From positions 18,288 to 53,946 of the forward strand of contig NZ_PVTY01000017.1 of the NCBI RefSeq assembly GCF_003003175.1: DNA of 35,659 nt. Reading direction: 5' to 3'. A model generated the notes under the pieces. That model saw nothing but the letters and a program-made list of their open reading frames with translations, made no database searches and was not told the origin of the DNA. This document shows positions 7,109 to 14,850 of the stretch, in pieces (the stretch's first letter is position 1; each line of letters opens with the position of its first letter). Made by a program: the position numbers and the translations under genes. The stretch comes from Nesterenkonia sandarakina (GTDB taxonomy: Bacteria > Actinomycetota > Actinomycetes > Actinomycetales > Micrococcaceae).

Positions 7109-7716
7109 CCAAGCCCTTCGACCCCCTGGACTATGACAATCTGGGCACCTCTATTGCACGAGCACTAGAGGAACAACCGGTCACCCCTCTGGTGAATCTG
7201 CGGAGGTTCGACGGCGCAGGTGTCTACGCCCTGTATTACACCGGGGACCACCCTGCCTATGAGCTGCTTGCCAAGATGAATCGTGAGCATCCCGGGTCAT
7301 GGGCCATTTACATCGGTAAAGCCGAGGCTGAGAATAACCGCAAGGGTGACCCGGATCAGGCACTCAAACCTGTCGGACCCAAGCTTTTTAGCCGTACCCA
7401 AAAGCACCGCAAGTCAATCGAAGCAGCCATAAACCTAGCCGTTGCGGACTTCCAGGTGAGAGCTTTGGCTGTGGCACCCACGTGGGTCTCGATGGCTGAG
7501 ATCGTGGCGATTCGGTTACACAACACCCCGGTGTGGAACAAAGTTGTGGATGGGTTTGGTGGCAACGCGCCTGGGGCTGGGCGCCAGGCGGGTAAACGTT
7601 CTCGTTGGGACACTCTCCATCCCGGCCGTGACTACGCGGAGAACCTGGGAGACCGAAGCGAATCTACCTCGGATATCGAGCAGGAGATTCGCGAATACCT
7701 CAGAGCCCGTCTTTGA
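7105..7716 (+). CDS. GIY-YIG type II restriction endonuclease, Eco29kI family
   Basis: 203 residues. GVYALYYTG (residues 39-47) and YIGK (69-72) are the GIY-YIG strands. The KHRKSIEAA helix carries the basic and His residues, Glu132 sits in WVSMAEIVAI, and WNKVVDGFG with GRQAGKRSRWDTLHPGR forms the C-terminal block typical of Eco29kI relatives. The predicted activity is double-strand cleavage, by family at CCGCGG (inferred). It starts with GTG overlapping the methyltransferase stop, so translation is coupled with modification first. Several CCGCGG sites occur in this window (for example 4991 and 5909), as expected if they are methylated. Confidence 0.9.
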   Translation: MTKPFDPLDYDNLGTSIARALEEQPVTPLVNLRRFDGAGVYALYYTGDHPAYELLAKMNREHPGSWAIYIGKAEAENNRKGDPDQALKPVGPKLFSRTQKHRKSIEAAINLAVADFQVRALAVAPTWVSMAEIVAIRLHNTPVWNKVVDGFGGNAPGAGRQAGKRSRWDTLHPGRDYAENLGDRSESTSDIEQEIREYLRARL

Positions 7717-7730
7717 TCGAGAGGTTGACG

Positions 7731-7913
7731 ATGTCGACAGCTCCGAAACCACTGACCGATGAGGAGCACGCCGAGGCCGAAGCCTGGGGTATGAGCGAGG
7801 AGCGCTACCGGCAAGCAAAAGCTGACATGGCTAAAACCGAGCGCCGGCACGGACCTGAGTCCGACTACGAAGATGCAGCCATGCAAGCGGAGGCCAGGAT
7901 GAACGGGCTATAG
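7731..7913 (+). CDS. Small acidic protein downstream of the endonuclease
   Basis: 60 residues, rich in Glu, Ala and Lys, probably helical (EEHAEAEAWGMSEERYRQAK...). GAGAGG precedes the ATG at 7731, 14 bases after the endonuclease stop, so it is probably the last gene of the restriction-modification operon. No helix-turn-helix or catalytic motif. Unrecognised. Confidence 0.6.
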   Translation: MSTAPKPLTDEEHAEAEAWGMSEERYRQAKADMAKTERRHGPESDYEDAAMQAEARMNGL

Positions 7914-7980
7914 CCCAGATCCTTCTGACGACTTCTATCAGTATGCCTACTTCGGTCGTGCGCTTGTCTTCTAACCCTTA

Positions 7981-8118
7981 GGTTGCAAGACAGCGGATGA
8001 GACACATCTGCCTCGGACGAAGTTCCGCGATCGCGCAGCACATAATTCCCGAGGAGTCTCGCAACCATGTCTCGACAGGATCGAGCAGTCATCTGCACTC
8101 GACCTTGGTTGCAAGACA
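7981..8118. repeat. 12-bp direct repeat upstream of the TetR gene
   Basis: GGTTGCAAGACA occurs at 7981-7992 and again at 8107-8118, 126 bases apart, in a gene-free stretch ending at the TetR start. It could be an operator pair or flanking duplications of a small lost insertion. The intervening bases show no inverted ends. Confidence 0.5.
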
Positions 8119-8184
8119 CCTCCACCCCACCCGCGACAAATACTTCTCAATGACGGCACAGGCAAGGGAGCAGTCTTGGCCCGC

Positions 8185-8198
8185 TACGATATCGCCCA
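8185..8198 (+). promoter_or_regulatory. Likely leaderless promoter -10 of the TetR gene
   Basis: TACGAT (8185-8190), 7 bases, ATG at 8198, with no ribosome site between. This decides the start in favour of MASEAQRSD over the in-frame ATG at 8150. Confidence 0.55.
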
Positions 8199-8827
8199 TG
8201 GCATCTGAGGCACAGCGGTCCGACACCGCAGAACCGCGACGGGGACGTCCGCGCAGCGAAGCCTCCCACCAGGCGGTCCTGGATGCCACGACACGACTGC
8301 TACGCGAGAGCTCCTACGAGGAGCTCACAGTGGAGGCCATCGCGTGTGAGGCCAGAGTGAGCAAGCAGACCATCTACCGCTGGTGGAAGTCCAAAGCTGC
8401 CGTGGTGCTGGAGGTGATGCTCACCGGAGACGCCGAGATCGAGCTGGGGCCCGTCCCATCCACCGGAGACCTGCGCGCAGACTGCCTGACCTGGATCCGT
8501 TCCATGCTGGTCAAGGCTTTCCAAGAAAACTACGTCGGGATGGCGCGGAGTCTTTTGGTGGTCGGCCTTCAAGGCGACCCGGGGACCGAGCGGCTGCTGC
8601 AGCAGGCGAATATATGGGACCACGGCCTGCTGGCCGTGCGCCTACGCGAAGCCCAGCGGGCCGGGGAGCTCCGCGAAGGAGTCGACATCGCCGCAGCCTC
8701 CTCAGCGATCAGAGACCCGCTGATCTTCCGCATGCTCATCGGCTCCGCACCGAGCCAGAGCTGGGCCGAGAGCCTCGTCGACGTCGTCGTCACCGGACTT
8801 CTGCGCCCAGAAAATGGTCCCACCTGA
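8198..8827 (+). CDS. TetR-family transcriptional regulator
   Basis: 209 residues. After an RRGRPRS basic arm, residues about 24-70 form the TetR DNA-binding domain (TVEAIACEARVSKQTIYRWW helix-turn-helix). The rest is an all-helical ligand-binding domain of the type with a C-terminal TetR_C-like helix set. It lies 87 bases upstream of, and in the same direction as, the MMPL exporter, so it is the probable local repressor of that exporter. The ligand is unknown. Start chosen at 8198 (leaderless). Confidence 0.88.
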   Translation: MASEAQRSDTAEPRRGRPRSEASHQAVLDATTRLLRESSYEELTVEAIACEARVSKQTIYRWWKSKAAVVLEVMLTGDAEIELGPVPSTGDLRADCLTWIRSMLVKAFQENYVGMARSLLVVGLQGDPGTERLLQQANIWDHGLLAVRLREAQRAGELREGVDIAAASSAIRDPLIFRMLIGSAPSQSWAESLVDVVVTGLLRPENGPT

Positions 8828-8902
8828 CCTCTGCTGGAGTGTTTTCAGTCTCATTCGGACTTCACAATCCTCTCAGCGAATTTCGAGACGTAGCGTTCCC
8901 TT

Positions 8903-8915
8903 TATGATCGTGTCA
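8903..8915 (+). promoter_or_regulatory. Likely leaderless promoter -10 of the MMPL gene
   Basis: TATGAT at 8903-8908 is a near-consensus -10, followed by 6 bases and ATG at 8915, with no ribosome site. The exporter therefore appears to have its own promoter rather than relying on read-through from the TetR gene. Confidence 0.6.
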
Positions 8916-11518
8916 TGGCAAAGCTCCTTTATCGCCTCGGCCTCCTCTCCGCCCGCCGAGCCAAGACCGTCATCGCAGCCTGGTTCGCCATGCTCGCCCT
9001 CGCCGTCAGCTCCTTCCTCGCCTTCGGCGGACAGCTGACGGATCAGATCACCTTGCCCGACCTGGAGACCACTGCGGTCGCCGATCGTCTGGCCGAGGAG
9101 ATGCCTGACTCCGGCGGCGGCAACGCCTCAGCGATCATCCGCACCGACGACGGCGAGCCGTTCACCCAGGAGCAGGAGGACCAGGTCGCCGAGTTCATCG
9201 AAGAGCTCGAGGCTGATGACATCATCAGCAGCGTCACCGACCCCTTCGCCACCGAGGAAGAGCTCACCAACGCGCGCAGCGAGATCTCTTCCGGCCAGGA
9301 GGAGCTTGAGTCCGGCCGCGAGGACATCGAGACCGGTCGTGAGGAGATCGAGTCCGGTCGTGAGGAGATCGAGGAAGGATTCGAACAGCTCGACGAGGGC
9401 CAGCAGCAGCTCGACGCTGCCATCGCTGAGGCTCAGGAACAGGGCATCTATGAGGCAGCCGTGGACCAGTTCGAGGCGCAGCAGGCCGAGATCGATGCCG
9501 GCCGTGCCGAGCTCGAGGCGGCCCAGCAGGAGCTCGAGTCCGGCGAGGAGGAGCTGAACTCCGGCGAGGACGAGCTCACCGAGGCCGCCGAGGAGCTGGA
9601 GCGCGGTGAAGCTCTCCTGGAGCTCTCCTCCGGTGCCCAGGTCGTCTCCGAGGACGGCGATGTCGCCGTGCTGATGCTCAACTTCACCGAGCCCATGGAG
9701 AGCATCGGCACCGAGGACCTGACCACCGTCTCCGAGGCCATCACCGACGCGCAGATCGACGGCGTCGAGGCCCTGCCCGGCGGTGACCTCGACTTCGAGC
9801 TTCCCCACCTCTTCTCCGTCGCGGAGCTGATCGGTCTGATGATCGCCGCCGCTGTGCTGCTGATCATGCTCGGCACGCTCATCGGTGCCGGACTGCCGCT
9901 GCTCAACGCGCTGATCGGCGTCGGCGTCGGCGTCGCCGGCGCGATGGCGCTCTCCGGGGTCGTCGAGATGATGTCGATGACTCCGATCCTGGGACTGATG
10001 CTGGGACTCGCGGTCGGCATCGACTACTCGCTGTTCATCATCCACCGCCACCGCCGACAGCTCAAGGACGGCATGGCCGTCCACAAGTCCATCGCCCTGG
10101 CCACCGGGACGGCCGGCAACGCCGTGGTCTTCGCCGGCGCCACCGTGGTGATCGCGCTGCTGGCGCTCAACGTCACCGGCCTGCCGTTCCTGGCGCTGAT
10201 GGGGACCGTCGCCGCAGCCTGTGTGGCCATCGCGGTGCTCATGGCGGTCACCATGACTCCGGCCATGCTCTCCCTGGTGGACCGCAGGATCCTGGCCCGG
10301 AAGGAGCGTCGCCACATCGGGGAGCGGCGCACCAAGGGGATCACCACACCGATGGGCCACGGCAAGGCGATCGGCATCGCCGCAGTCGCACTCATCGGTC
10401 TGGGAGTGCTCTCCATCCCGACCTTCGACCTGCGCCTCGGACTCCCGGACGCCAGCTCCAACGCCGAAGACTCGGCCTCCTACCAGGCCTACACCGAAAC
10501 CGCGGAGGCCTTCGGCGAGGGGGTCAACGGGCCGCTCCTGGTCCTTGCCGACCTGCCCTCCGGGCTGGATGACACCCAGGCGCAGGACTACCAGATCGAG
10601 ATCGGCACCGCGCTGCTTCAGAACGAGAACATCGCCGCAGCCGTGCCCGCCGCGCTGAACGACGACAACACTCTCGGGGTGTTCCAGGTCATCCCTGAGG
10701 AGGGTCCGGCGGCAGAGTCCACCGAGGCGCTGGTGCATGAGTTCCGCGAGGGAAACCCGCTTGCAGGAACCGAGGCGGCCGATGTCGAGCTCTCCGTGGC
10801 GGGCATGACGGCGGCGCAGATCGACATTTCCGATGTGATCTCCGATGCGCTGCCGCTCTACCTGGCGCTGGTCATCGGGCTCTCGCTGCTGCTGATGATC
10901 ATGGTGTTCCGCTCGATCCTGCTCCCGGTGATCGCCACGCTGGGCTTCGTCGGGTCCTTCGCCGCCGCCGTGGGCATCGTCGTCGCAGTCTTCCAGTGGG
11001 GTTGGTTCGGTGAGATCTTCGGCGTGACCACGCCGGGCCCGGTCTTGACCTTCCTGCCGGTGCTGATGGTCGGCATCCTCTTCGGATTGGCCATGGACTA
11101 TCAGCTCTTCACCGCCTCCGGGATGCGTGAGGCCTACGCCCACGGCTCCGCACCACGGCTTGCCGTGCGTCAGGGTCTGCATGCCGGGCGCTCAGTGGTG
11201 ACCGCGGCGGCGCTGATCATGGCCTCGGTCTTCGCCGGATTCGTCTTCACCGATGATCCGATGATCGCCTCCATGGGGCTGGGGCTCTCCGTGGGCGTGC
11301 TGCTGGATGCCTTCGTGGTCCGGCTGATGCTGGTGCCCGCGCTGCTGCACCTGGCCGGGCCTGCCGCCTGGTGGCTGCCGAAATGGATGGACCGCCTGAT
11401 CCCAGACGTCGACGTCGAAGGCGCGCAGCTGGAGCGCGAAGTCGCACCCGAGACCGTCGAACCCGGCGACGGGCTTCAGCCACTGGCCCGTGAAGAGGAG
11501 CCAGCAGGTACGCGCTAA
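8915..11518 (+). CDS. MMPL/RND-family membrane exporter with long periplasmic coiled coil
   Basis: 867 residues. N-terminal membrane helix at about 17-39. A large extracytoplasmic segment contains a Glu/Gly heptad-like repeat region (about 120-235: repeated EELESG, REEIESG, EELNSG units) that should form a long helical hairpin. Then comes a block of five to six membrane helices (about 290-450) with GLAVGIDYSLFIIHRHRR, a second extracytoplasmic domain, and a final membrane block (about 670-840) with GLAMDYQLF. Both paired Asp-containing membrane motifs expected for proton coupling (GIDYS, AMDYQ) are present. Family members export lipids or drugs. Controlled presumably by the upstream TetR protein; it ends at a strong terminator. 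Confidence 0.92.
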   Translation: MAKLLYRLGLLSARRAKTVIAAWFAMLALAVSSFLAFGGQLTDQITLPDLETTAVADRLAEEMPDSGGGNASAIIRTDDGEPFTQEQEDQVAEFIEELEADDIISSVTDPFATEEELTNARSEISSGQEELESGREDIETGREEIESGREEIEEGFEQLDEGQQQLDAAIAEAQEQGIYEAAVDQFEAQQAEIDAGRAELEAAQQELESGEEELNSGEDELTEAAEELERGEALLELSSGAQVVSEDGDVAVLMLNFTEPMESIGTEDLTTVSEAITDAQIDGVEALPGGDLDFELPHLFSVAELIGLMIAAAVLLIMLGTLIGAGLPLLNALIGVGVGVAGAMALSGVVEMMSMTPILGLMLGLAVGIDYSLFIIHRHRRQLKDGMAVHKSIALATGTAGNAVVFAGATVVIALLALNVTGLPFLALMGTVAAACVAIAVLMAVTMTPAMLSLVDRRILARKERRHIGERRTKGITTPMGHGKAIGIAAVALIGLGVLSIPTFDLRLGLPDASSNAEDSASYQAYTETAEAFGEGVNGPLLVLADLPSGLDDTQAQDYQIEIGTALLQNENIAAAVPAALNDDNTLGVFQVIPEEGPAAESTEALVHEFREGNPLAGTEAADVELSVAGMTAAQIDISDVISDALPLYLALVIGLSLLLMIMVFRSILLPVIATLGFVGSFAAAVGIVVAVFQWGWFGEIFGVTTPGPVLTFLPVLMVGILFGLAMDYQLFTASGMREAYAHGSAPRLAVRQGLHAGRSVVTAAALIMASVFAGFVFTDDPMIASMGLGLSVGVLLDAFVVRLMLVPALLHLAGPAAWWLPKWMDRLIPDVDVEGAQLEREVAPETVEPGDGLQPLAREEEPAGTR

Positions 11519-11530
11519 TACCGACGGTGC

Positions 11531-11580
11531 ACACAGCAGCGCCCGGGACCTGTCATCAGGGGCCGGGCGCTGCTCTGTGT
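11531..11580 (+). terminator. Strong terminator after the MMPL gene
   Basis: AGCAGCGCCCGG (11535-11546) pairs perfectly with 11563-11574 around a 16-nt loop. Outer ACACAG/CTGTGT arms extend the stem across a small bulge. It begins 12 bases after the stop codon. Confidence 0.8.
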
Positions 11581-11618
11581 TCTGCCAATGTGTGTGTTCG
11601 CCAGGCTGAGCGCGGGTT

Positions 11619-11894
11619 CTACTGGGAGTCGTCGTCCCGATCCACCGGATCGTCGAGCAGCTCATAGACGCCGTTGACGATCTGATTCGGTCGGAATGGG
11701 AAGTCCGCGATACTCGCGCGGCTAGAGATCTCGATCATCACCAGGACGGTGTGCCTCCCGACCTCTATGCCCGCCAAAATATCGGTGTCCATCCGGTCAC
11801 CGATCATGGCAGTCTCCATGGAGTGGGCGCCGAGATGATTCAAGGCCGAGCGGAACACCCTAGGATTCGGCTTGGCTGCGGTATGGAGTTCTCC
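11619..11894 (-). pseudogene. C-terminal fragment of a HAD-IIA (NagD-like) phosphatase
   Basis: The frame reads AKPNPRVFRSALNHLG, then MIGDRMDTDILAG (HAD motif IV, the GDxxxTD type) and ends in an acidic tail. This is the last third of a NagD-like sugar/nucleotide phosphatase. Motif I (DxDG) and the cap are missing; upstream of about 11894 the homology stops and unrelated sequence, perhaps transposase-derived, begins. I read it as a chromosomal gene broken by an insertion or recombination event. Confidence 0.7.
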
Positions 11895-11945
11895 ACCGGT
11901 TTGTTTTCTACTACATCTCGCCAAACGGCAACCATCATGGAGTGC

Positions 11946-12090
11946 ATGGGCACCTGGCCACGTCCCTATCTTTCAGAGCTCAGGGCCCGCGCCATCGTAC
12001 TGATGTCCGAGGGTCAACCGATCAGGCAGACTGCGGCCGATCTCCATCTCATCTCGCGGACTGCTTGCATCACCATGTATGAACTCCCCA
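11946..12090 (+). pseudogene. Possible IS3-type OrfA transposase remnant
   Basis: A short stretch (RPYLSELRARAIVLMSEG, then IRQTAADLHLISRTA) resembles the N-terminal helix-turn-helix of IS3-family OrfA proteins. The continuation is not transposase-like, and no terminal inverted repeats or partner OrfB are visible. It is adjacent to the truncated phosphatase, which fits a decayed insertion sequence. Weak assignment. Confidence 0.4.
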
Positions 12091-12239
12091 CACGTCGCAC
12101 ACCCAGACGTGAAACAGGAAGGTTCGACTCGAGCAGGTCTTCGGCTCTAGATGCCCCAAACGAAGTGTCACTCTGATGCACGCAAGCCGATCGACTTATG
12201 TGCACCGGCGCACTCAAGAGAGTATCGGATGACAATTGG

Positions 12240-12700
12240 GCGGGGCGTTTTGCGCCACGGTCTAGTCCCAGTTCAGCTGGATCCCCGATTCACCAAGCGT
12301 CCTCAGGGACCAGCCCAAGGCCCTCCCCTACTGTGGGAGGCCTTTCGGGCACCCGGAGGCCGGCTGAGCTCACGAGAAGCCCGCCTGGGACAATTCACCA
12401 AGCGGGCCTGCCTAGCCCCCAGGGGTAAAGGACTAGGTGACCTACACTACATCACCGACTCCCCACTCTCCTCGGGCGCGTCTCCCGCGACGGAAAGCCA
12501 CCTGGCGCGACGACTGGCCAATTGGAAGGCCCGCCAGGGACGGAGGAGTCACCAGGCGGGCCATGCCGGGTCCGCATGGGACCGGACCCAACGGGACAAC
12601 AGTATCCACGGAGCCCTGCCAATGACCAGCCCCGTTTAGCATCCCGCCTGGGATGGGATCCCAGACGGGCGCCGTCAACCCCGAGGTCAACGAAACCTTC
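12240..12700. other. Gene-free, hairpin-dense region; possible structured RNA or element remnant
   Basis: No credible reading frame. Consecutive inverted repeats crowd this segment: AAGGCC-TCCC/GGGAGGCCTT near 12320-12350; GCCCGC/GCGGGC near 12390-12416; CCTAG/CTAGG around a CCCC-AGGGG inner stem near 12414-12440; GGCCCGCC/GGCGGGCC at about 12528-12561; GGGTCCG/CGGACCC at about 12568-12590; and a 12-pair stem with one mismatch at about 12643-12669. The phrase ATTCACCAAGCG appears twice (about 12288 and 12395). The strand, if transcribed, is unknown. Confidence 0.45.
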
Positions 12701-12842
12701 AGCAGACCCCAGAGCCTCCGCTAAATCCACGGTGGTTCAGCCGAAACGGTGATACACCCTAGTGCCCCAGTTTAAGTCGCCATACCTACGGCTAGGCGAA
12801 CTATCATCACTGGCACGAAGGAAATACGTCAGAGCCTTACGG

Positions 12843-12866
12843 GCACGGGGCTTTCGGAGCCCGTGC
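12843..12866 (+). promoter_or_regulatory. Hairpin in the leader of the two-component operon
   Basis: GCACGGG...CCCGTGC with an inner CT/AG pair forms a compact stem-loop ending 35 bases before the response-regulator ATG. There is no T-run, so an attenuator or mRNA stabiliser is as likely as a terminator of an upstream transcript. Confidence 0.5.
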
Positions 12867-12901
12867 GGAACGCGTGGTCCCGCCTTGATCGAGGAGCTCA
12901 G

Positions 12902-13624
12902 ATGAACACAGCACCAACCGGGCGGGTCCTCGTGGTCGACGACGAAGTCGATCTGGCCCGTCTCATCGAGGGGTATCTGCACAAAGCGGGGTTAGACGTC
13001 GCGGTGCGCCATGACGGCACTGCAGCGGTGGCCGCGGTGCGCAGCTTCGACCCGGACGTGGTGGTGCTGGATCTCGGGCTGCCTGGCATCGACGGGATCG
13101 AGGTGTGCCGGCAGCTGCGCACCATTTCGGACTGTCACGTTTTGATGCTCACCGCCCGGGATGATGAGATCGACAAGATCATCGGGCTCTCGGTAGGGGC
13201 TGATGATTATGTGACCAAGCCCTTCAGCCCGCGTGAGCTCGTCGCCCGGGTCCAGGCCATGCTGCGCCGAGCCCGCACCCACAACCCGCAGGCTCCGACC
13301 TCGCTGGATGCGACAGGTCAGAAGCTGGTGATCGAGGACTTGGTGGTGGATGAGGCCGCCCGGAGAGTGCAGCTCGGAGGCGAATCGGTGGCGTTGACCC
13401 GCATCGAGTTTGATCTGCTGGTGTCTCTGGCTACTCACCCGCACCAGGTGTTGTCCCGGGCTCAGCTGGTAGAGCTGGTCTGGGACACCGCTTGGACCGG
13501 AGAGGACCATCTGGTGGATGTACACATCGGACGGATCCGGAAGAAGCTCAACGATGATGCCTCGAACCCGAGGTTCATCCACACCATCCGTGGGGTCGGG
13601 TACCGGATGGGAACTGGCCGATGA
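12902..13624 (+). CDS. OmpR-family response regulator
   Basis: 240 residues. Receiver domain (about 8-120) with the acidic pair in VVDDE, phospho-acceptor Asp57 in VVVLDLGLPG, and the conserved Lys in VTKPFSP. A winged-helix DNA-binding domain follows (about 145-238, ending RKKLNDD...FIHTIRGVGYRM). GAGGAG precedes the ATG at 12902, which excludes the longer frame from 12863. It overlaps the sensor kinase gene by 4 bases (ATGA). Target genes unknown; the nearest candidates are its own operon and the convergent DUF418 gene. Confidence 0.93.
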   Translation: MNTAPTGRVLVVDDEVDLARLIEGYLHKAGLDVAVRHDGTAAVAAVRSFDPDVVVLDLGLPGIDGIEVCRQLRTISDCHVLMLTARDDEIDKIIGLSVGADDYVTKPFSPRELVARVQAMLRRARTHNPQAPTSLDATGQKLVIEDLVVDEAARRVQLGGESVALTRIEFDLLVSLATHPHQVLSRAQLVELVWDTAWTGEDHLVDVHIGRIRKKLNDDASNPRFIHTIRGVGYRMGTGR

Positions 13625-14757
13625 CCTCCACCGAGAATCACCGCGTGTGGTCATGGGGCCCGTTGACGGTGCGGTTGATGCTGGCCCAGACCGCAGTGCT
13701 GGCGGTCGGGCTGATCATCGTGGTGGCCACCGCTGTGCTGGTGGGGCCTTCCATGTTCTACCGCGAGCTTGTTGAGGCCGGTCACGCCTATGAAGCCACC
13801 GGGCTGATCCACCTAGAGGATGCCTTCCGCTCGGTCATTCTGACCGCTTTGGTCATCGGCGGGCTGCCGGCCCTCTTCATCGCCGGGCTGCTCAGCTTCT
13901 ACCTCTACCGCACCATCGGCCGCTCTCTGAGCTCGTTCAGCACGGCCGCAGGGGAAGTCGCTGCTGGCAACTACGAGGTGGAGGTCACCTCCACAAGGCT
14001 GGGTCCGGAGTTCGACTCGCTGGCTACTTCCTTTAACAACATGGCCGCCAGGCTCGCCGCAGTGGACACCACTCGGCGCCAACTGTTGGCCGATCTGGCC
14101 CATGAGATGCGCACCCCACTTGCCAGTCTCAAGGGCCATCTGGAGGGCCTCGAGGACGGGGTCGTGGAGTGGGATGCCCGGACGATCGGGATCTTCAACG
14201 CGCAGATCGCCCGCATGGAACGCCTCGCTCGTGACATCCGTCAGCTCACCGCCGACGAGGAGGCCACGGCCAAGTTGCAGCTCACTCTTCAGGACCCCGC
14301 AGTGCTGGCCGCCCAGGCGGTCGCGGCCATCGAGCCCGCCGCCGCGGCTAAGAACATCACGGTCAGAGTCAGCAGCGCCGGCCCGCTTTCAACACCAGTG
14401 CCGTTGGATCCCGAACGCACGGGTCAGGTGCTGGGCAATCTGCTGGAGAACGCCCTGGGCCACACACCCCCCGGGGGTGCCATCAACGTGCACACCGAAA
14501 ACACACCAGACGCGGTCACCCTCACCGTGGCCGACACCGGTGAGGGCATCAGTCCCGAGAACCTTCAAAATGTCTTCGCGCGGTTCTACCGGGTCGAGAC
14601 CGGGCGTGAAGCCCACCGTGCAGGCTCAGGGCTGGGGCTGGCGATCAGCAAGTCCCTGGTCGAAGCCCAAGGTGGAACCCTGGAGGCAACCAGCGACGGG
14701 CTCGGTCATGGAGCCAGTTTCCACATCCGGCTTCCCCGCACCCGAGCGCTGCAGTAA
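13621..14757 (+). CDS. HisKA-type sensor histidine kinase
   Basis: 378 residues. Two membrane helices (about 22-45 and 72-97) enclose only about 25 extracytoplasmic residues, so the sensed stimulus is likely at the membrane. Then HAMP (about 98-150), the H-box DLAHEMRTPLASL with His161, an N-box (LLENALGHTPPGG), G1 (VADTGEGI), F-box (VFARFYRV) and G2 (GSGLGLAIS). Translation is coupled to the response regulator by an ATGA overlap. The short loop resembles intramembrane-sensing kinases that respond to cell-envelope stress; that is an inference. Confidence 0.92.
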   Translation: MTSTENHRVWSWGPLTVRLMLAQTAVLAVGLIIVVATAVLVGPSMFYRELVEAGHAYEATGLIHLEDAFRSVILTALVIGGLPALFIAGLLSFYLYRTIGRSLSSFSTAAGEVAAGNYEVEVTSTRLGPEFDSLATSFNNMAARLAAVDTTRRQLLADLAHEMRTPLASLKGHLEGLEDGVVEWDARTIGIFNAQIARMERLARDIRQLTADEEATAKLQLTLQDPAVLAAQAVAAIEPAAAAKNITVRVSSAGPLSTPVPLDPERTGQVLGNLLENALGHTPPGGAINVHTENTPDAVTLTVADTGEGISPENLQNVFARFYRVETGREAHRAGSGLGLAISKSLVEAQGGTLEATSDGLGHGASFHIRLPRTRALQ

Positions 14758-14850
14758 TTCGGGGCGCCCCTCACGCGTCTCACGGGCCGTCCCGCCACTG
14801 GGGAGGCCTGTGCCGGAGTAGGGTGTCCTCCGTGGTGCAGGCGCGGGGGC

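Noticed and set aside
9128-11182. 684-codon open frame on the minus strand opposite the MMPL gene
   Set aside because: Its product is a low-complexity mix of Asp, His, Gln, Arg and Gly, it has no motif, and it lies fully antisense to a clear MMPL exporter; GC-rich third positions create such frames.
12151-12639. 162-codon frame across the hairpin-rich region
   Set aside because: No ribosome site, no recognisable motif, and it runs straight through several perfect inverted repeats.
14758-14850. GGGGCGCCCC dyad between convergent genes as a terminator
   Set aside because: A 10-bp self-complementary run without a loop or T-run; too short to call.
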